From Acidobacteriota bacterium (GTDB lineage: Bacteria > Acidobacteriota > Terriglobia > Acidiferrales > UBA7541), in the NCBI GenBank assembly GCA_013289585.1, contig JABCZR010000007.1, forward strand, positions 124,001 through 188,000: a DNA stretch of 64,000 nt. Reading direction: 5' to 3'. The notes below the pieces were generated by a model. That model was not told where the DNA came from and did no database searches. It saw only the letters and a list, made by a program, of their open reading frames with translations. Positions 17,895 through 26,256 of this stretch are shown here, piece by piece; position 1 is the first letter of the stretch; each line of letters starts with the position of its first letter. A program made the translations under genes and the position numbers.

Positions 17895-18356
17895 ATGAAC
17901 TCCCTTTCCAAGCTTTCACGGGCCTCCATCTCCCTTGAAAACCAGATCTTCGTGGCCCTCCTGCGAGCCGCCGACTCCCTCGGCCAGGAAGCCGAGCAGT
18001 TGGTGAAAGCCGCCGGGCTTAGCGGCGCGCAATACAATGTCCTGCGCATTCTTCGCGGCGCCGAACCTGCTGGCCTGGCCTGCCGGGGCATCGGCGACCG
18101 CATGATTTCTCACGATCCGGACATGACTCGCCTTCTCGACCGTATGGAGAAGCGCGGCCTGATCACCCGGGAGCGCCAGACCGACGACCGACGCGTGGTC
18201 AAGACGCGCATCACGCCGCGAGGCCTCACCCTTCTAAAGACTTTGGACCAGCCCGTGCACGACCTTCACAAGCGCCAGTTCCGCCACATCCCAGCGACGC
18301 GCCTGAAGTCTCTGGGCCGGCTGCTGGAGGAAGTCCGCGCGCGCAAGCAGGGCTAG
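17895..18356 (+). CDS. MarR family transcriptional regulator
   Basis: 153-residue winged-helix repressor. The order is dimerisation helix (ISLENQIFVALLRAADSLGQ), helix-turn-helix (GLSGAQYNVLRILRGAEPAG then LACRGIGDRMISHDPDMTRL), wing with DRMEKRGLITRERQTDDRRV typical of MarR (the D-x-R residues), and a C-terminal helix. The start ATG lies just after a promoter containing an 18-bp palindrome, presumably its own operator. YceI and nitroreductase genes follow in the same direction, suggesting control of a stress response to an oxidant or aromatic compound; the ligand is unknown. Confidence 0.9.
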   Translation: MNSLSKLSRASISLENQIFVALLRAADSLGQEAEQLVKAAGLSGAQYNVLRILRGAEPAGLACRGIGDRMISHDPDMTRLLDRMEKRGLITRERQTDDRRVVKTRITPRGLTLLKTLDQPVHDLHKRQFRHIPATRLKSLGRLLEEVRARKQG

Positions 18357-18426
18357 AAAACATTTTTGGGGCGATTTTCAGAAACACGGCAGTATATTGG
18401 ATTCACGACCACGAGGAGAAAGCAAA

Positions 18427-19035
18427 ATGGGAATCAACTTTTCGCGCATCACTCTTACCGCCGGCCTCGCAGCCGTTCTTTCGCTGCCTGCCGCTGCTGC
18501 CACCGTCAATTGGCAGATCGATCCGCAACACTCTTCCGCGCAATTTTCCGTCCGTCATATGGCAATCTCAACTGTTCGCGGGGCTTTCAACAAAGTGACT
18601 GGCACGATCGCGCTCGATGACAAGGACATCACCAAGTCCACCGTCGACGTCAATATCGACGTCACGACCGTCGATACTCATGAGCCGGGCCGCGACAGCG
18701 ACCTCCGCAGCGACAAGTTCTTTGACGTCGCCCACTATCCTTCGATCACTTTCAAATCCAAAAAGGTCGAGCAGGTGGCGCCCGGCAAACTCAAAGTAAC
18801 CGGCGATCTCACCATTCGTGGCACCACCAAGGAAGTCGTCCTCGACGTGGAAGGTCCCACGGCTCCAATCAAAGATCCCTGGGGCAATCAGCGCTCTGCC
18901 GCCAACGCGACTACGAAGATCAACCGCCAGGACTTCGGCGTGAAGTGGAATGCCACCATGGACAACGGCGGAGTCGTCGTCAGTGACGAGGTTTCCATCA
19001 ACATCGACGTGGAAATGATTCACAAGGACAAGTAA
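18427..19035 (+). CDS. YceI family periplasmic lipid-binding-fold protein
   Basis: 202 residues with a signal peptide (MGINFSRITLTAGLAAVLSL then PAAAA) and the YceI beta-barrel. The opening WQIDPQHSSAQFSVRHMAIS is the family hallmark, followed by DVTTVDTHEPGRDSDLRSDK and FFDVAHYPSITFKS. The barrel binds isoprenoid-type lipids in studied members; expression is often base- or stress-induced. GAGGAG precedes the ATG by 7 to 10 bases. It lies 70 bases after marR, with a possible -10 (TATATT) of its own near 18392, so it may be coexpressed or separately started. Confidence 0.93.
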   Translation: MGINFSRITLTAGLAAVLSLPAAAATVNWQIDPQHSSAQFSVRHMAISTVRGAFNKVTGTIALDDKDITKSTVDVNIDVTTVDTHEPGRDSDLRSDKFFDVAHYPSITFKSKKVEQVAPGKLKVTGDLTIRGTTKEVVLDVEGPTAPIKDPWGNQRSAANATTKINRQDFGVKWNATMDNGGVVVSDEVSINIDVEMIHKDK

Positions 19036-19143
19036 GTCGCACGCTTTTGGGGCGTTCGCAATTGCAAGAACTTAGGAGGGCGGCGCGCTTGTACCGCCCG
19101 CTACTGTTTTGCATCTAATATCTGCCCGTAAAAAAGGGAAAAT

Positions 19144-19749
19144 ATGCTTAAGCCTGCACCCGTAGAATCTCCGGTTCACAATTTGATCCGCGAACGCTGG
19201 AGCCCCCGCGCCTTCGCTGACAAGCCCGTTCCTGCCGACGTCCTGCGCAGCCTTTTTGAAGCCGCGCGCTGGGCCCCCTCCAGCAATAACGAGCAGCCCT
19301 GGGCTTACCTCGTTGCCGCCAAAGCGGACGAGGAGAATTACGCCAAAACACTCGGCGTCCTCGTGGAATTCAACGCCAACTGGGCGAAAAGCGCGCCGGT
19401 CCTCGCGCTCGCCGTCGCCAGGCTGACCTTCTCGAAGAACAATGCCCCAAACCGCAACGCCCCCTACGATCTTGGCGCGGCAACAGCTCTACTTTCTGTC
19501 GAAGCCACCGCGCGTGGGCTCTTCGTTCATCAGATGGCTGGCTTCGATCCGCAAAAAGCGCGTCAAGTTTTTGAGATTCCCACCGATTGGGATGCTTTTG
19601 CAGCATTGGCCATTGGCCACCCCGGCGATGCCGAATCCTTGCCTCAACCTTTAAAGGATCGCGAATTGGCTCCCAGAGTACGCAAGCCGCTCAGCGAATT
19701 TGTCATGAGCGGCCATTGGGGCCATACTGCTTCTTTCCTTTCGAAATAA
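19144..19749 (+). CDS. Nitroreductase family FMN oxidoreductase
   Basis: 201 residues with the family start (VHNLIRERWSPRAFADKPVP), the FMN phosphate site (RWSPRAF) and AARWAPSSNNEQPWAYLVA, which contains the PSSxNxQPW motif. A C-terminal AIGHPG segment binds FMN as in related proteins. It would reduce nitro-aromatics or quinone-like compounds with NAD(P)H, or act in a dehydrogenation pathway; the substrate is unknown. It lies downstream of MarR and YceI, a setting that suggests a shared stress role. A GGGCGG/CCGCCC hairpin at 19078-19099 between yceI and this gene may attenuate read-through. Confidence 0.88.
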   Translation: MLKPAPVESPVHNLIRERWSPRAFADKPVPADVLRSLFEAARWAPSSNNEQPWAYLVAAKADEENYAKTLGVLVEFNANWAKSAPVLALAVARLTFSKNNAPNRNAPYDLGAATALLSVEATARGLFVHQMAGFDPQKARQVFEIPTDWDAFAALAIGHPGDAESLPQPLKDRELAPRVRKPLSEFVMSGHWGHTASFLSK

Positions 19750-19783
19750 AAAATAACTGGAGATTGTAGCGCCACCTCTTTCA

Positions 19784-20737
19784 ATGCACCGCACACTCGA
19801 ATTCCTTCTTCATCATGGATATGTAGTCCTTCTCGCCTGGGTTTTCGCAGAGCAAGTGGGGCTCCCGATTCCTTCCATGCCGCTGTTGCTGGCGGCCGGC
19901 GCGCTTGCGGGCACGGGCCGCATGAGTTTTTTCGCTTCGCTGTTTTACGCCATGCTCGCCGCCCTCGCCGCGGATACGCTCTGGTATCAACTTGGCCGCC
20001 GCAGAGGCATCAAAGTCCTGCAGTTCCTTTGCAAAATTTCGCTCGAGCCGGATTCCTGCGTTCGGCGCACCGAAGGCGTTTTCGCCAAGCAAGGCGCCCG
20101 CTCGCTGCTCCTTGCCAAGTTTCTGCCGGGTTTGGGCACCGTCGCGCCGCCTCTTGCCGGTATCTTTCACATGCGCGCGCGCCGCTTTCTTCTTTTCGAT
20201 GGACTTGGCTCGATGCTCTGGGCGGGCACGTTTCTCGGGCTGGGCTACATATTCAGCGGCCAGATCGAGCGCATCGCCGAGCATCTGGCGTCTCTCGGCG
20301 GCTGGCTCCTGGTTCTCATCGTTGCCGCTCTTGCTGCCTATATCTCTTACAAATTCATAGCTCGTCAGCGATTCCTGCGCGAATTGCGCATCGCGCGTAT
20401 CACCGTGGATGAACTGAAGGAAAAAATTGACGCCGGTGAAGAGCTTGTCATCGTCGACCTGCGTCATTCCATGGACTTCGAAGCCGATCCCGAAACCATT
20501 CCCGGCGCATTCCGCATGGACGCCAAGGAGCTGGAAGAGAAGAACGACCGTTTGCCCCGCGATCGCGAAGTCATTCTTTACTGTACTTGACCAAACGAAG
20601 CCACCAGCGCCCGTGTGGCGCTGCTACTCAGAAGAAATGGCATCAAGCAAATTCGCCCGCTTCAGGGTGGCCTGGAAGCCTGGCGCAAACGCGGCTACCC
20701 GATGGACACTCCCACGCTGGCCGCCGGCGCAAAATAG
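19784..20737 (+). CDS. DedA membrane protein fused to rhodanese, with in-frame TGA (candidate selenoprotein)
   Basis: Residues 1-185 are a DedA/SNARE-associated domain: VLLAWVFAEQVGLPIPSMPL, then FLPGLGTVAPPLAG with the conserved amphipathic re-entrant motif, and several membrane helices. Residues 205-317 are a rhodanese domain (ITVDELKEKIDAGEELVIVD onward). At 20588-20590 the frame has TGA after ILYCT. It then continues PNEATSARVALLLRRNGIKQ and PLQGGLEAWRKRGYPMD to TAG at 20735. DedA-rhodanese relatives read C-x-C-P here, so TGA stands at the second Cys. A hairpin fitting a bacterial SECIS follows at 20605-20623. If TGA is read as selenocysteine the product has 317 residues. If not, it is cut within the active-site loop at 268. 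Sequencing error is the main alternative. Confidence 0.72.
20605..20623 (+). promoter_or_regulatory. Candidate bacterial SECIS hairpin
   Basis: CAGCGCC (20605-20611), loop CGTGT, GGCGCTG (20617-20623): seven Watson-Crick pairs. The apical loop starts 21 bases after the TGA, and its second base is G. Both agree with the known bacterial SECIS pattern (loop about 16-37 bases after UGA, G within the first two loop bases), which SelB would bind. The hairpin lies within the rhodanese coding sequence, as bacterial SECIS elements do. Confidence 0.55.
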
Positions 20738-20786
20738 CAGTTCTAATTGCCTCGCACAGAAAGTTAGGATTCAGTTCAACGGCGAT

Positions 20787-21341
20787 CTATAGCCGTGGCA
20801 AAACGATCCCGCTCTGCGACTGGTACTTCCCCTTCTTGTCCTTGTAACTCACTTCGCATTCTTCATCGGACTCGAAAAAAATCACCTGGCAAAGCCCTTC
20901 GTTTGCATAAATCTTCGCCGGGAGTGGCGTCGTGTTGCTGATCTCCAGCGTCACAAAGCCTTCCCACTCCGGTTCGAACGGCGTCACGTTCACGATGATC
21001 CCGCACCGCGCGTACGTGGATTTGCCCACGCAAATCGTCAGCACATTCCGCGGTATCCGGAAATATTCCACCGACCGCGCCAGCGCAAACGAATTCGGCG
21101 GAATCAGGCACACCTCGCTTTTGATGTCCACCAGGGACCGCGCATCGAAATGCTTCGGATCCACGATCGTCGAATTCACGTTCGTGAAAATCCGGAACTC
21201 GTCCGCCACCCGAATGTCATAGCCGTAGGACGAAACTCCGTAACTGATCACTCCCTCGCGCACCTGCCGGTCCGTGAACGGCTCGATCATCTTGTGCTCC
21301 AGCGACATGCGCCGGATCCAGCGGTCTGGCTTAACGGCCAT
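20787..21341 (-). CDS. dcd: dCTP deaminase
   Basis: Converts dCTP to dUTP for thymidylate synthesis; homotrimeric jelly-roll enzyme of 184 residues. Signatures are [18 protein letters not shown], the catalytic [14 protein letters not shown] region with [20 protein letters not shown] (S/T-x-AR-x-G and the catalytic Glu in FEPEWEG), and [12 protein letters not shown]. The C-terminal [19 protein letters not shown] covers the nucleotide. It is convergent with the DedA-rhodanese gene, and the stop codons are 49 bases apart. Confidence 0.95.
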   Translation of the reverse strand: MAVKPDRWIRRMSLEHKMIEPFTDRQVREGVISYGVSSYGYDIRVADEFRIFTNVNSTIVDPKHFDARSLVDIKSEVCLIPPNSFALARSVEYFRIPRNVLTICVGKSTYARCGIIVNVTPFEPEWEGFVTLEISNTTPLPAKIYANEGLCQVIFFESDEECEVSYKDKKGKYQSQSGIVLPRL

Positions 21342-21453
21342 CCATTCCTCCCGTGTTTCTGTCTTTCAATTTTGGATTCTTTGCAAAGCGCCATCAACGA
21401 ACATCAGGAATCGTTCGCTCAAAAGAGGTTCAGTGTAGATTACCCATCGCGTC

Positions 21454-21482
21454 TTGACAACCCGCGCCGCACCCTCTAGCAT
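21454..21482 (+). promoter_or_regulatory. Predicted promoter of the HU-family gene
   Basis: TTGACA (consensus -35), 17 bases, TAGCAT. The gene's GTG lies 28 bases downstream with GGAGG between, a compact strong expression unit, as expected for an abundant nucleoid protein. Confidence 0.65.
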
Positions 21483-21509
21483 CTGCCCACGGATTCTTCG
21501 GAGGCTCGT

Positions 21510-21797
21510 GTGATCAAGCTGGACATCGTAAACGCCGTCGTCGCCACGACTAACATCAGCCGTACCAAAGCCGAGCAAGCCGTCGAAACCGTTTTCGAAT
21601 CGCTCAAGCAGGCCCTTGGCCGCGGCCAGCGCATCGAGCTCCGCCGCTTCGGTGTTTTCAGCGTCAAACCCCGCAAGACAGGTATCGGCCGCAATCCCCG
21701 CACCGGCGAAGAAGTCAACATCCCTCCCGGCAAAGCCGTCCGCTTCAAGCCCGGCAAAGAACTTCAAGGCCTCGAAGCAACCAAGAAGGCGGAATAG
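21510..21797 (+). CDS. HU/IHF family DNA-binding protein
   Basis: 95-residue histone-like dimer that bends DNA. The family signature GRNPRTGEEVNIPPGKAVRF and the preceding RRFGVFSVKPRKTG are clear, and the N-terminal helices (TNISRTKAEQAVETVFESLK) match. The start is GTG with GGAGG 5 bases upstream. IHF-like R-N-P-R-T-G rather than HU R-N-P-x-T-G is not decisive, so HU versus IHF-alpha/beta stays open. It stands alone behind its own promoter, just ahead of the M50 protease gene (54 bases). Confidence 0.93.
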   Translation: MIKLDIVNAVVATTNISRTKAEQAVETVFESLKQALGRGQRIELRRFGVFSVKPRKTGIGRNPRTGEEVNIPPGKAVRFKPGKELQGLEATKKAE

Positions 21798-21851
21798 CCT
21801 CGCCGCGCTATACTGTCAGGTGTCGGCCATCTCGAGTTCCCCGAACATTTC

Positions 21852-22847
21852 GTGACCACAACGCCCCCAGAAGACCCACGCCCCGTTCCCATTAATATCG
21901 GCTGGCGCGCCGTTCCCCTCCTCGATGCGCGCTACGCTTCCGCTCCCATCCGCCCGCCGCGAAAAATGCTCATCATCGCCTGCGTGCTCTTCTTTCTTAC
22001 TCTTTGCACTTGCCTCGCCGCCGGCACGCAGTTCGCCGTCGCTTACGCCAACAACCAATCTGCTTCCTTTGATGAATACGTCCGCGCTTTTAAGCTTTTT
22101 TACCAGCATCCCGCCGGCCTCGCCGCGGGAATCCCCTTCGCCGTCACTTTGCTCACGATTCTTCTCGCTCACGAGCTCGGCCATTTCTTTGCCTGCCGCT
22201 ACCATCATATTCGCGCCACCTATCCTTTTTTCATTCCCTTCCCTTCGCTCATCGGCACGTTCGGCGCTTTCATTCTCATTCGGTCCCCGATCCGCACCGC
22301 TCGCGCTCTCTTTGATGTCGGCGCTTCCGGTCCTTTCGCGGGTTTTCTTCTGGCGATTCCCACTCTTGCCTATGGCGTTCTCCACGCAAAAATCGTCCCA
22401 AATCTTGCCGACGTTTCTCAAGCTGATTTCGTTTTCGGCATGCCGCTGTTGTTTCGTCTCTTCGCGGCCCTGTTCCATCCCGGCGTCTCTCCCGCCGCTC
22501 TTTTGATTCATCCCATCGGGCGCGCCGCCTGGGTCGGTCTCTTCGCCACCTCGCTCAATCTTCTTCCCGCCGCCCAGCTCGACGGCGGACACATTCTCCG
22601 TTCGATCAGCGCCCGCCTCCACCGCTACTCGTCACTCGTTCTCCCGTTTCTTCTCATCGCTCTCGGACTGTTTGGTTCCTGGAGGACTTGGTGCGTCTGG
22701 GGTATCCTGCTTTTCGGAATTCGTTTTCTTCGTGTCGCTCCCATCTACGATCCAACTCCACTCGACCCAGCTCGCCGTTGGGCGGCGTTCGGCGCGTTGC
22801 TTGTTTTTCTCCTCTGCTTCATGCCCGCTCCCTTTTACTTCTCCTGA
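21852..22847 (+). CDS. Site-2 protease-like M50 membrane metalloprotease
   Basis: 331 residues, mostly hydrophobic, with at least six membrane helices. The zinc motif HELGH is in LLAHELGHFFACRYH, and the second metal site is LLPAAQLDGGHI (the family's N/x-P-D-G block, here Q-L-D-G-G-H). Members cut transmembrane segments of anti-sigma factors or other membrane proteins. There is no PDZ domain, so it resembles the short cyanobacterial/plant EGY-like group. The start is GTG 21852, with only a weak ribosome site. No sigma/anti-sigma pair is nearby, so the substrate is unknown. Confidence 0.87.
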   Translation: MTTTPPEDPRPVPINIGWRAVPLLDARYASAPIRPPRKMLIIACVLFFLTLCTCLAAGTQFAVAYANNQSASFDEYVRAFKLFYQHPAGLAAGIPFAVTLLTILLAHELGHFFACRYHHIRATYPFFIPFPSLIGTFGAFILIRSPIRTARALFDVGASGPFAGFLLAIPTLAYGVLHAKIVPNLADVSQADFVFGMPLLFRLFAALFHPGVSPAALLIHPIGRAAWVGLFATSLNLLPAAQLDGGHILRSISARLHRYSSLVLPFLLIALGLFGSWRTWCVWGILLFGIRFLRVAPIYDPTPLDPARRWAAFGALLVFLLCFMPAPFYFS

Positions 22848-22940
22848 ACTTCCCACCTCATCATCGTTGCAGTCGGAAGCACTAAAAAAGGGTGGAGGGT
22901 GGTAAGGTTGCGGCGACGGAAATCCCGGTAGGTAAGAAAG

Positions 22941-23618
22941 ATGAAGAGAATACGGCGAGTAGCCGCAGCAGCAATGATTCTATTAGCGTCGTCAACCCGG
23001 GGCCAGACGGGCGTTGGAGAAAGCTATCACGGACCGGGCGTAGGTCATGCGACCGACATCATTTACCCGGCGAACACCCAAACAATGGGAATTGTAACGC
23101 TGGATGTGAGTGTCGACGCGACAGGAGCAGTGCAGAATGTGTCGAACGTTCGCGACGTGCCGCCGCTGACAATCGTCGCGCAAGGTGCCGTGCGTAGTTG
23201 GCAATTTACGCCGGCACTGGTGAACGGACAATCCGCGGCCGGCCTGGTGCGCGTAAATGTAGTGTTCAATCCGTTCAATCTGAGTGGCGTGGCCCTTCCC
23301 AGCCCCTCGCTGCAACCTGCGAACAGCAGCGGCGCAGCGTCAAACGGAGACTTCCAACCCGCACAAGTAACCGCCGCAAGTTACGCGACCTACCCTCCCC
23401 ATACCACGAGCGCAGGGACAGTGGTGCTACAGGTACGCGTAGGCAACGACGGGAAAGTGCATGGCCAGATCGTTGCTCTGGGAACCGGATCGCTGAGCGG
23501 CACAGCGGCTAGAGCCGTGAAGAGCTGGCACTTCACGCCAGCGAGCTACAGAGGGATAGCAGTGGCCTCGGATGTGGTGATAGCTTACGTCTTCGCGCCA
23601 CCCTCGGGCACGATGTAG
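22941..23618 (+). CDS. Secreted protein with two TonB C-terminal-like domains
   Basis: 225 residues with a signal peptide (MKRIRRVAAAAMILLASSTR then GQ) and two copies of a TonB-C-like fold. The first, residues about 45-115, reads GIVTLDVSVDATGAVQNVSN ... GAVRSWQFTPA; the second, about 155-220, reads GTVVLQVRVGNDGKVHGQIV ... RAVKSWHFTPASYRG. Each ends with the family's W-x-F-x-P-A strand. There is no retained membrane anchor and no proline-rich spacer, so it is unlikely to be a classical energy transducer; it may bind partners in the periplasm. Stand-alone gene, convergent with the phosphatase. Unusually A/G-rich codon choice compared with the M50 gene upstream. Confidence 0.8.
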   Translation: MKRIRRVAAAAMILLASSTRGQTGVGESYHGPGVGHATDIIYPANTQTMGIVTLDVSVDATGAVQNVSNVRDVPPLTIVAQGAVRSWQFTPALVNGQSAAGLVRVNVVFNPFNLSGVALPSPSLQPANSSGAASNGDFQPAQVTAASYATYPPHTTSAGTVVLQVRVGNDGKVHGQIVALGTGSLSGTAARAVKSWHFTPASYRGIAVASDVVIAYVFAPPSGTM

Positions 23619-23633
23619 CAAGCACCATCCGAG

Positions 23634-24590
23634 TCATTTCTTGTCCCGAGGGGCGCGCCAGCGGCGGCCGAGCGCGGGAATGATGGCACCGCCAAGGTTC
23701 GCCAGGTTCGCGTCAGGGAATGGGGCACGCTCTGCGCGAGGGTTCAAAGAGCGAAGGAACGTTTTCAGGAAGCGCCGCAAGGCGTGAACTTTTTCACGCA
23801 AACTGAACTTCAGCGAACGACTATTGGCGCGCACGAGCATCAGCGTGACGTCATCCGCAGAAAGATTTTTTGGAAATCGCTCGGCGATTTCCTGGAGCAG
23901 CGAGCTGATGACTTTTTCCGCCGGGATGTCACCAAGCAAATTGACGATGCGCAGCAGCCCTTCTTCGCCCAGCATCTCGCCATCGGCATCGCAGGATTCG
24001 ATCAGCGCATCGGTATAGCTGACCAGGCAGTCGCCGGGATCAAGTTCTATGTCGAGTTGCTCGTAGTCGGCGAGTTGAAAAATCCCGAATGGGATGTTGC
24101 GCGGTCCCTGCTTCTCCGGATTGTCCTGATGGCCCAGGAAGGACCAGCGGCCCTCGGCGGCACGAAAGAGAAGCGGACGTGGATGCCCGGCGTTGCATAG
24201 CGAAAGCCTGCGAGTGGGCGAGAAAAAAGTGGTGACCACGGCAGTGGAAAAAGTGCCCTGGCTGGAGAGCGCGGTGAACTGCTCGTTGAGCAGGCGGACG
24301 AATTCTTTCTGGTCCAGGCGATTCACAAAGCGCCGCATCAGCGTGCGCAGGTCAGCTGCCATGGTGGCGACGGAATTGCCGTGGCCGGAAACATCCGCGA
24401 GTAACAACCGGCTGATGCGCCCGGAAGCGCAACTGGAAACGTAATAGACATCGCCGCCGCGCTGCGCTTCCTCGAACGGCTTGCTATACACCCAGACATC
24501 GAGACCCGGCAGTTCGACGCCGCTCGAGGTAAGCTGGCTCCCGCCCCACACCTCCATGCACTGCATGTGCTGCATGGGAGTTTTCGCCAT
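23634..24590 (-). CDS. SpoIIE/RsbU-type PP2C serine phosphatase
   Basis: 318-residue metal-dependent phosphatase without a recognisable sensor domain. Metal-binding motifs are AQRGGDVYYV, LLLADVSGHG, CLVSYTDALIES and ADDVTLMLVR, in the family order. LCNAGHPRPLLF is the conserved N-A-G-H-P block. Such enzymes dephosphorylate anti-anti-sigma factors (STAS proteins) in partner-switching. No RsbV/RsbW-like gene is in the window, so the target is unknown. The C-terminal 45 residues are Arg-rich and unassigned. Confidence 0.87.
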   Translation of the reverse strand: MAKTPMQHMQCMEVWGGSQLTSSGVELPGLDVWVYSKPFEEAQRGGDVYYVSSCASGRISRLLLADVSGHGNSVATMAADLRTLMRRFVNRLDQKEFVRLLNEQFTALSSQGTFSTAVVTTFFSPTRRLSLCNAGHPRPLLFRAAEGRWSFLGHQDNPEKQGPRNIPFGIFQLADYEQLDIELDPGDCLVSYTDALIESCDADGEMLGEEGLLRIVNLLGDIPAEKVISSLLQEIAERFPKNLSADDVTLMLVRANSRSLKFSLREKVHALRRFLKTFLRSLNPRAERAPFPDANLANLGGAIIPALGRRWRAPRDKK

Positions 24591-24736
24591 GCAACGATTA
24601 TAGCGATTAAGACGGAATCCGGCCGCTTCGACGCCTTCTCACGGCCTATTGGATTGCGACAGCCTTGCTGCCTTTTTTCCGCTAGCACGTAACCGAATCT
24701 TCGAACAGAAAATTGTCGTTCCAGCGAGCCGCCAGG

Positions 24737-25777
24737 TCAATCGTGAGCGCGCGCTTGCGCAAGCATCCTTTGAACTGCCTCGCGCGCCTGCTGCACGACC
24801 TCGTGCCCCGGCCCCTTCGGCTCGAGTTTCAAATACACGTCAAGCTCTTTGAGCTGCATCTCATACTCGCCCCTCCGTGCGTACACGTCCGCCAGGACAA
24901 GATATGCCATCGCGAAGCTGGAATTGCGGAGAATAGCTTCGCGGGCGCTTCTTTCCGCTTCGTCGGGACGGTTTAGCTGCAATAACGTCATACCAAGGAT
25001 GGTGTAGCCGTTGGCTGAACTCTCATCGGCTTCCAATCCCCTGCGTAGAATTTTTTCTGCTTCCCCCGGCTTTCCCTCCAAATAGAAAAGGTAGCCAAGT
25101 CCAAGCTCCGCCGGCGCATACCGGCCGCCGCTTACCTCGATGGCCGTTTGGTAAGCCCGCATCGCCTCATCCCGATGGCCCAGCTTCATCTCCACTGCAC
25201 CGATGTGGTAATACGCCTCATAAAAATCAGCAGCCTCTTGCGTGGCCTTCCGGAAGTGGCTGAGACTTCCGGCAGGGTCATTCTTTGCCAGGCGTTCCAT
25301 TCCTTTTTGGTCTTCATCCCTGGCCTTCCCGGCAATCCTCAGCTCCCGCACGGAAACCGTGCCGCGGTTTCGGACAGCTTCCACAAGGTTCGAGGAACTG
25401 ATGTAAATCACAAGTTCTATGGAAGGTCCGTCGAGTTGGGCGTTGATGGGAGTGGACTCGTACCCCGGTTCATCGACAACAATCTCATACGTGCCGCGAG
25501 GAAGGCCGCGGACCTCAAAATGCCCCTCGACGTCCGTAAGGATGCTGCGGAATACTCCGGCAACGTGGGATTTTAGTCTCACCGCCACCTGGCTCGCCGG
25601 CCGGTGATCCGCCTTCAAGAGCACCGTTCCACAAATCTTTCCCTCCGTCTCCACGAAGTTGGAGCTCTGCGCCCTCGCAATCGGCAGGTAAGCAGCGAGG
25701 GTTAAATTGAGCAGGACAATTGGCAGGAATCTCGCGTGTAAACGTGACTTATCGGACTTCGGCGATTCGTACAGCAT
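24737..25777 (-). CDS. Exported protein: carboxypeptidase regulatory-like domain plus TPRs
   Basis: 346 residues. A signal peptide (LHARFLPIVLLNLTLAAYLP then IARAQ) is followed by a CarboxypepD_reg-like beta-sandwich at about 45-125 (ICGTVLLKADHRPASQVAVR ... SILTDVEGHFEVRGLPRGTY). Then come about five TPR units at 150-340 (FYEAYYHIGAVEMKLGHRDE, YTILGMTLLQLNRPDEAERS, AYLVLADVYARRGEYEMQLK). This architecture is frequent among Acidobacteriota envelope proteins. A role in surface assembly or scaffolding is possible but not shown. It is a single gene, facing away from the gene-free stretch to its right. Confidence 0.8.
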   Translation of the reverse strand: MLYESPKSDKSRLHARFLPIVLLNLTLAAYLPIARAQSSNFVETEGKICGTVLLKADHRPASQVAVRLKSHVAGVFRSILTDVEGHFEVRGLPRGTYEIVVDEPGYESTPINAQLDGPSIELVIYISSSNLVEAVRNRGTVSVRELRIAGKARDEDQKGMERLAKNDPAGSLSHFRKATQEAADFYEAYYHIGAVEMKLGHRDEAMRAYQTAIEVSGGRYAPAELGLGYLFYLEGKPGEAEKILRRGLEADESSANGYTILGMTLLQLNRPDEAERSAREAILRNSSFAMAYLVLADVYARRGEYEMQLKELDVYLKLEPKGPGHEVVQQAREAVQRMLAQARAHD

Positions 25778-26125
25778 CTCGACCTACTGCACATTTCTGA
25801 GAGGTTCTTGGCGGGACTGGGGGAGAGTCAATCCGTGCCGACGCATGCGCCCACCTTTTGCAGTCGTTTGCCGGCTGCGGTGGTGTGGTCTTGTCAGCGT
25901 CGCCGGTGCACCTTAATCCTCGATGTCAACCGTCGCTTGCTGCGCCATTTTGTGCCACGGGAAAACTCGTTGTCTGTCTCTTTTTGTACTCAGCACACTT
26001 CATGCATCAACATTTTCCTCCGCCGTTGAAATCCTCGACGTCTCAGCGCCCAGTGGAGCTATCAATATCTGGAACCATGGGCTGCGAGGAAGTCCAGTAG
26101 CGGCCTCAGGGTCCCAATTTCGCCC

Positions 26126-26153
26126 TTGACTACTGTTTACCTTGTGCTATAGT
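26126..26153 (+). promoter_or_regulatory. Orphan sigma-70-like promoter
   Basis: TTGACT, 16 bases, TATAGT. It points into the AT-rich stretch, where no gene starts, and towards the end of priA, which is on the other strand. It may make a small RNA or an antisense transcript. Confidence 0.45.
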
Positions 26154-26256
26154 AACCATTGGTATATCTCCGTCAGCGATAAGCCACCTCTTTCTGTTAA
26201 GACTCTGGATATTGTTGTGCTCGCGTACTTCAGGCTTAACTCTTGTCCTTTGATCA

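Noticed and set aside
20588-20590. Treating the TGA as a simple pseudogene mutation
   Set aside because: The sequence after it keeps the rhodanese motifs in the same frame without other stops or shifts, the position is a Cys in homologues, and a SECIS-like hairpin follows. A sequencing error is still possible and is stated.
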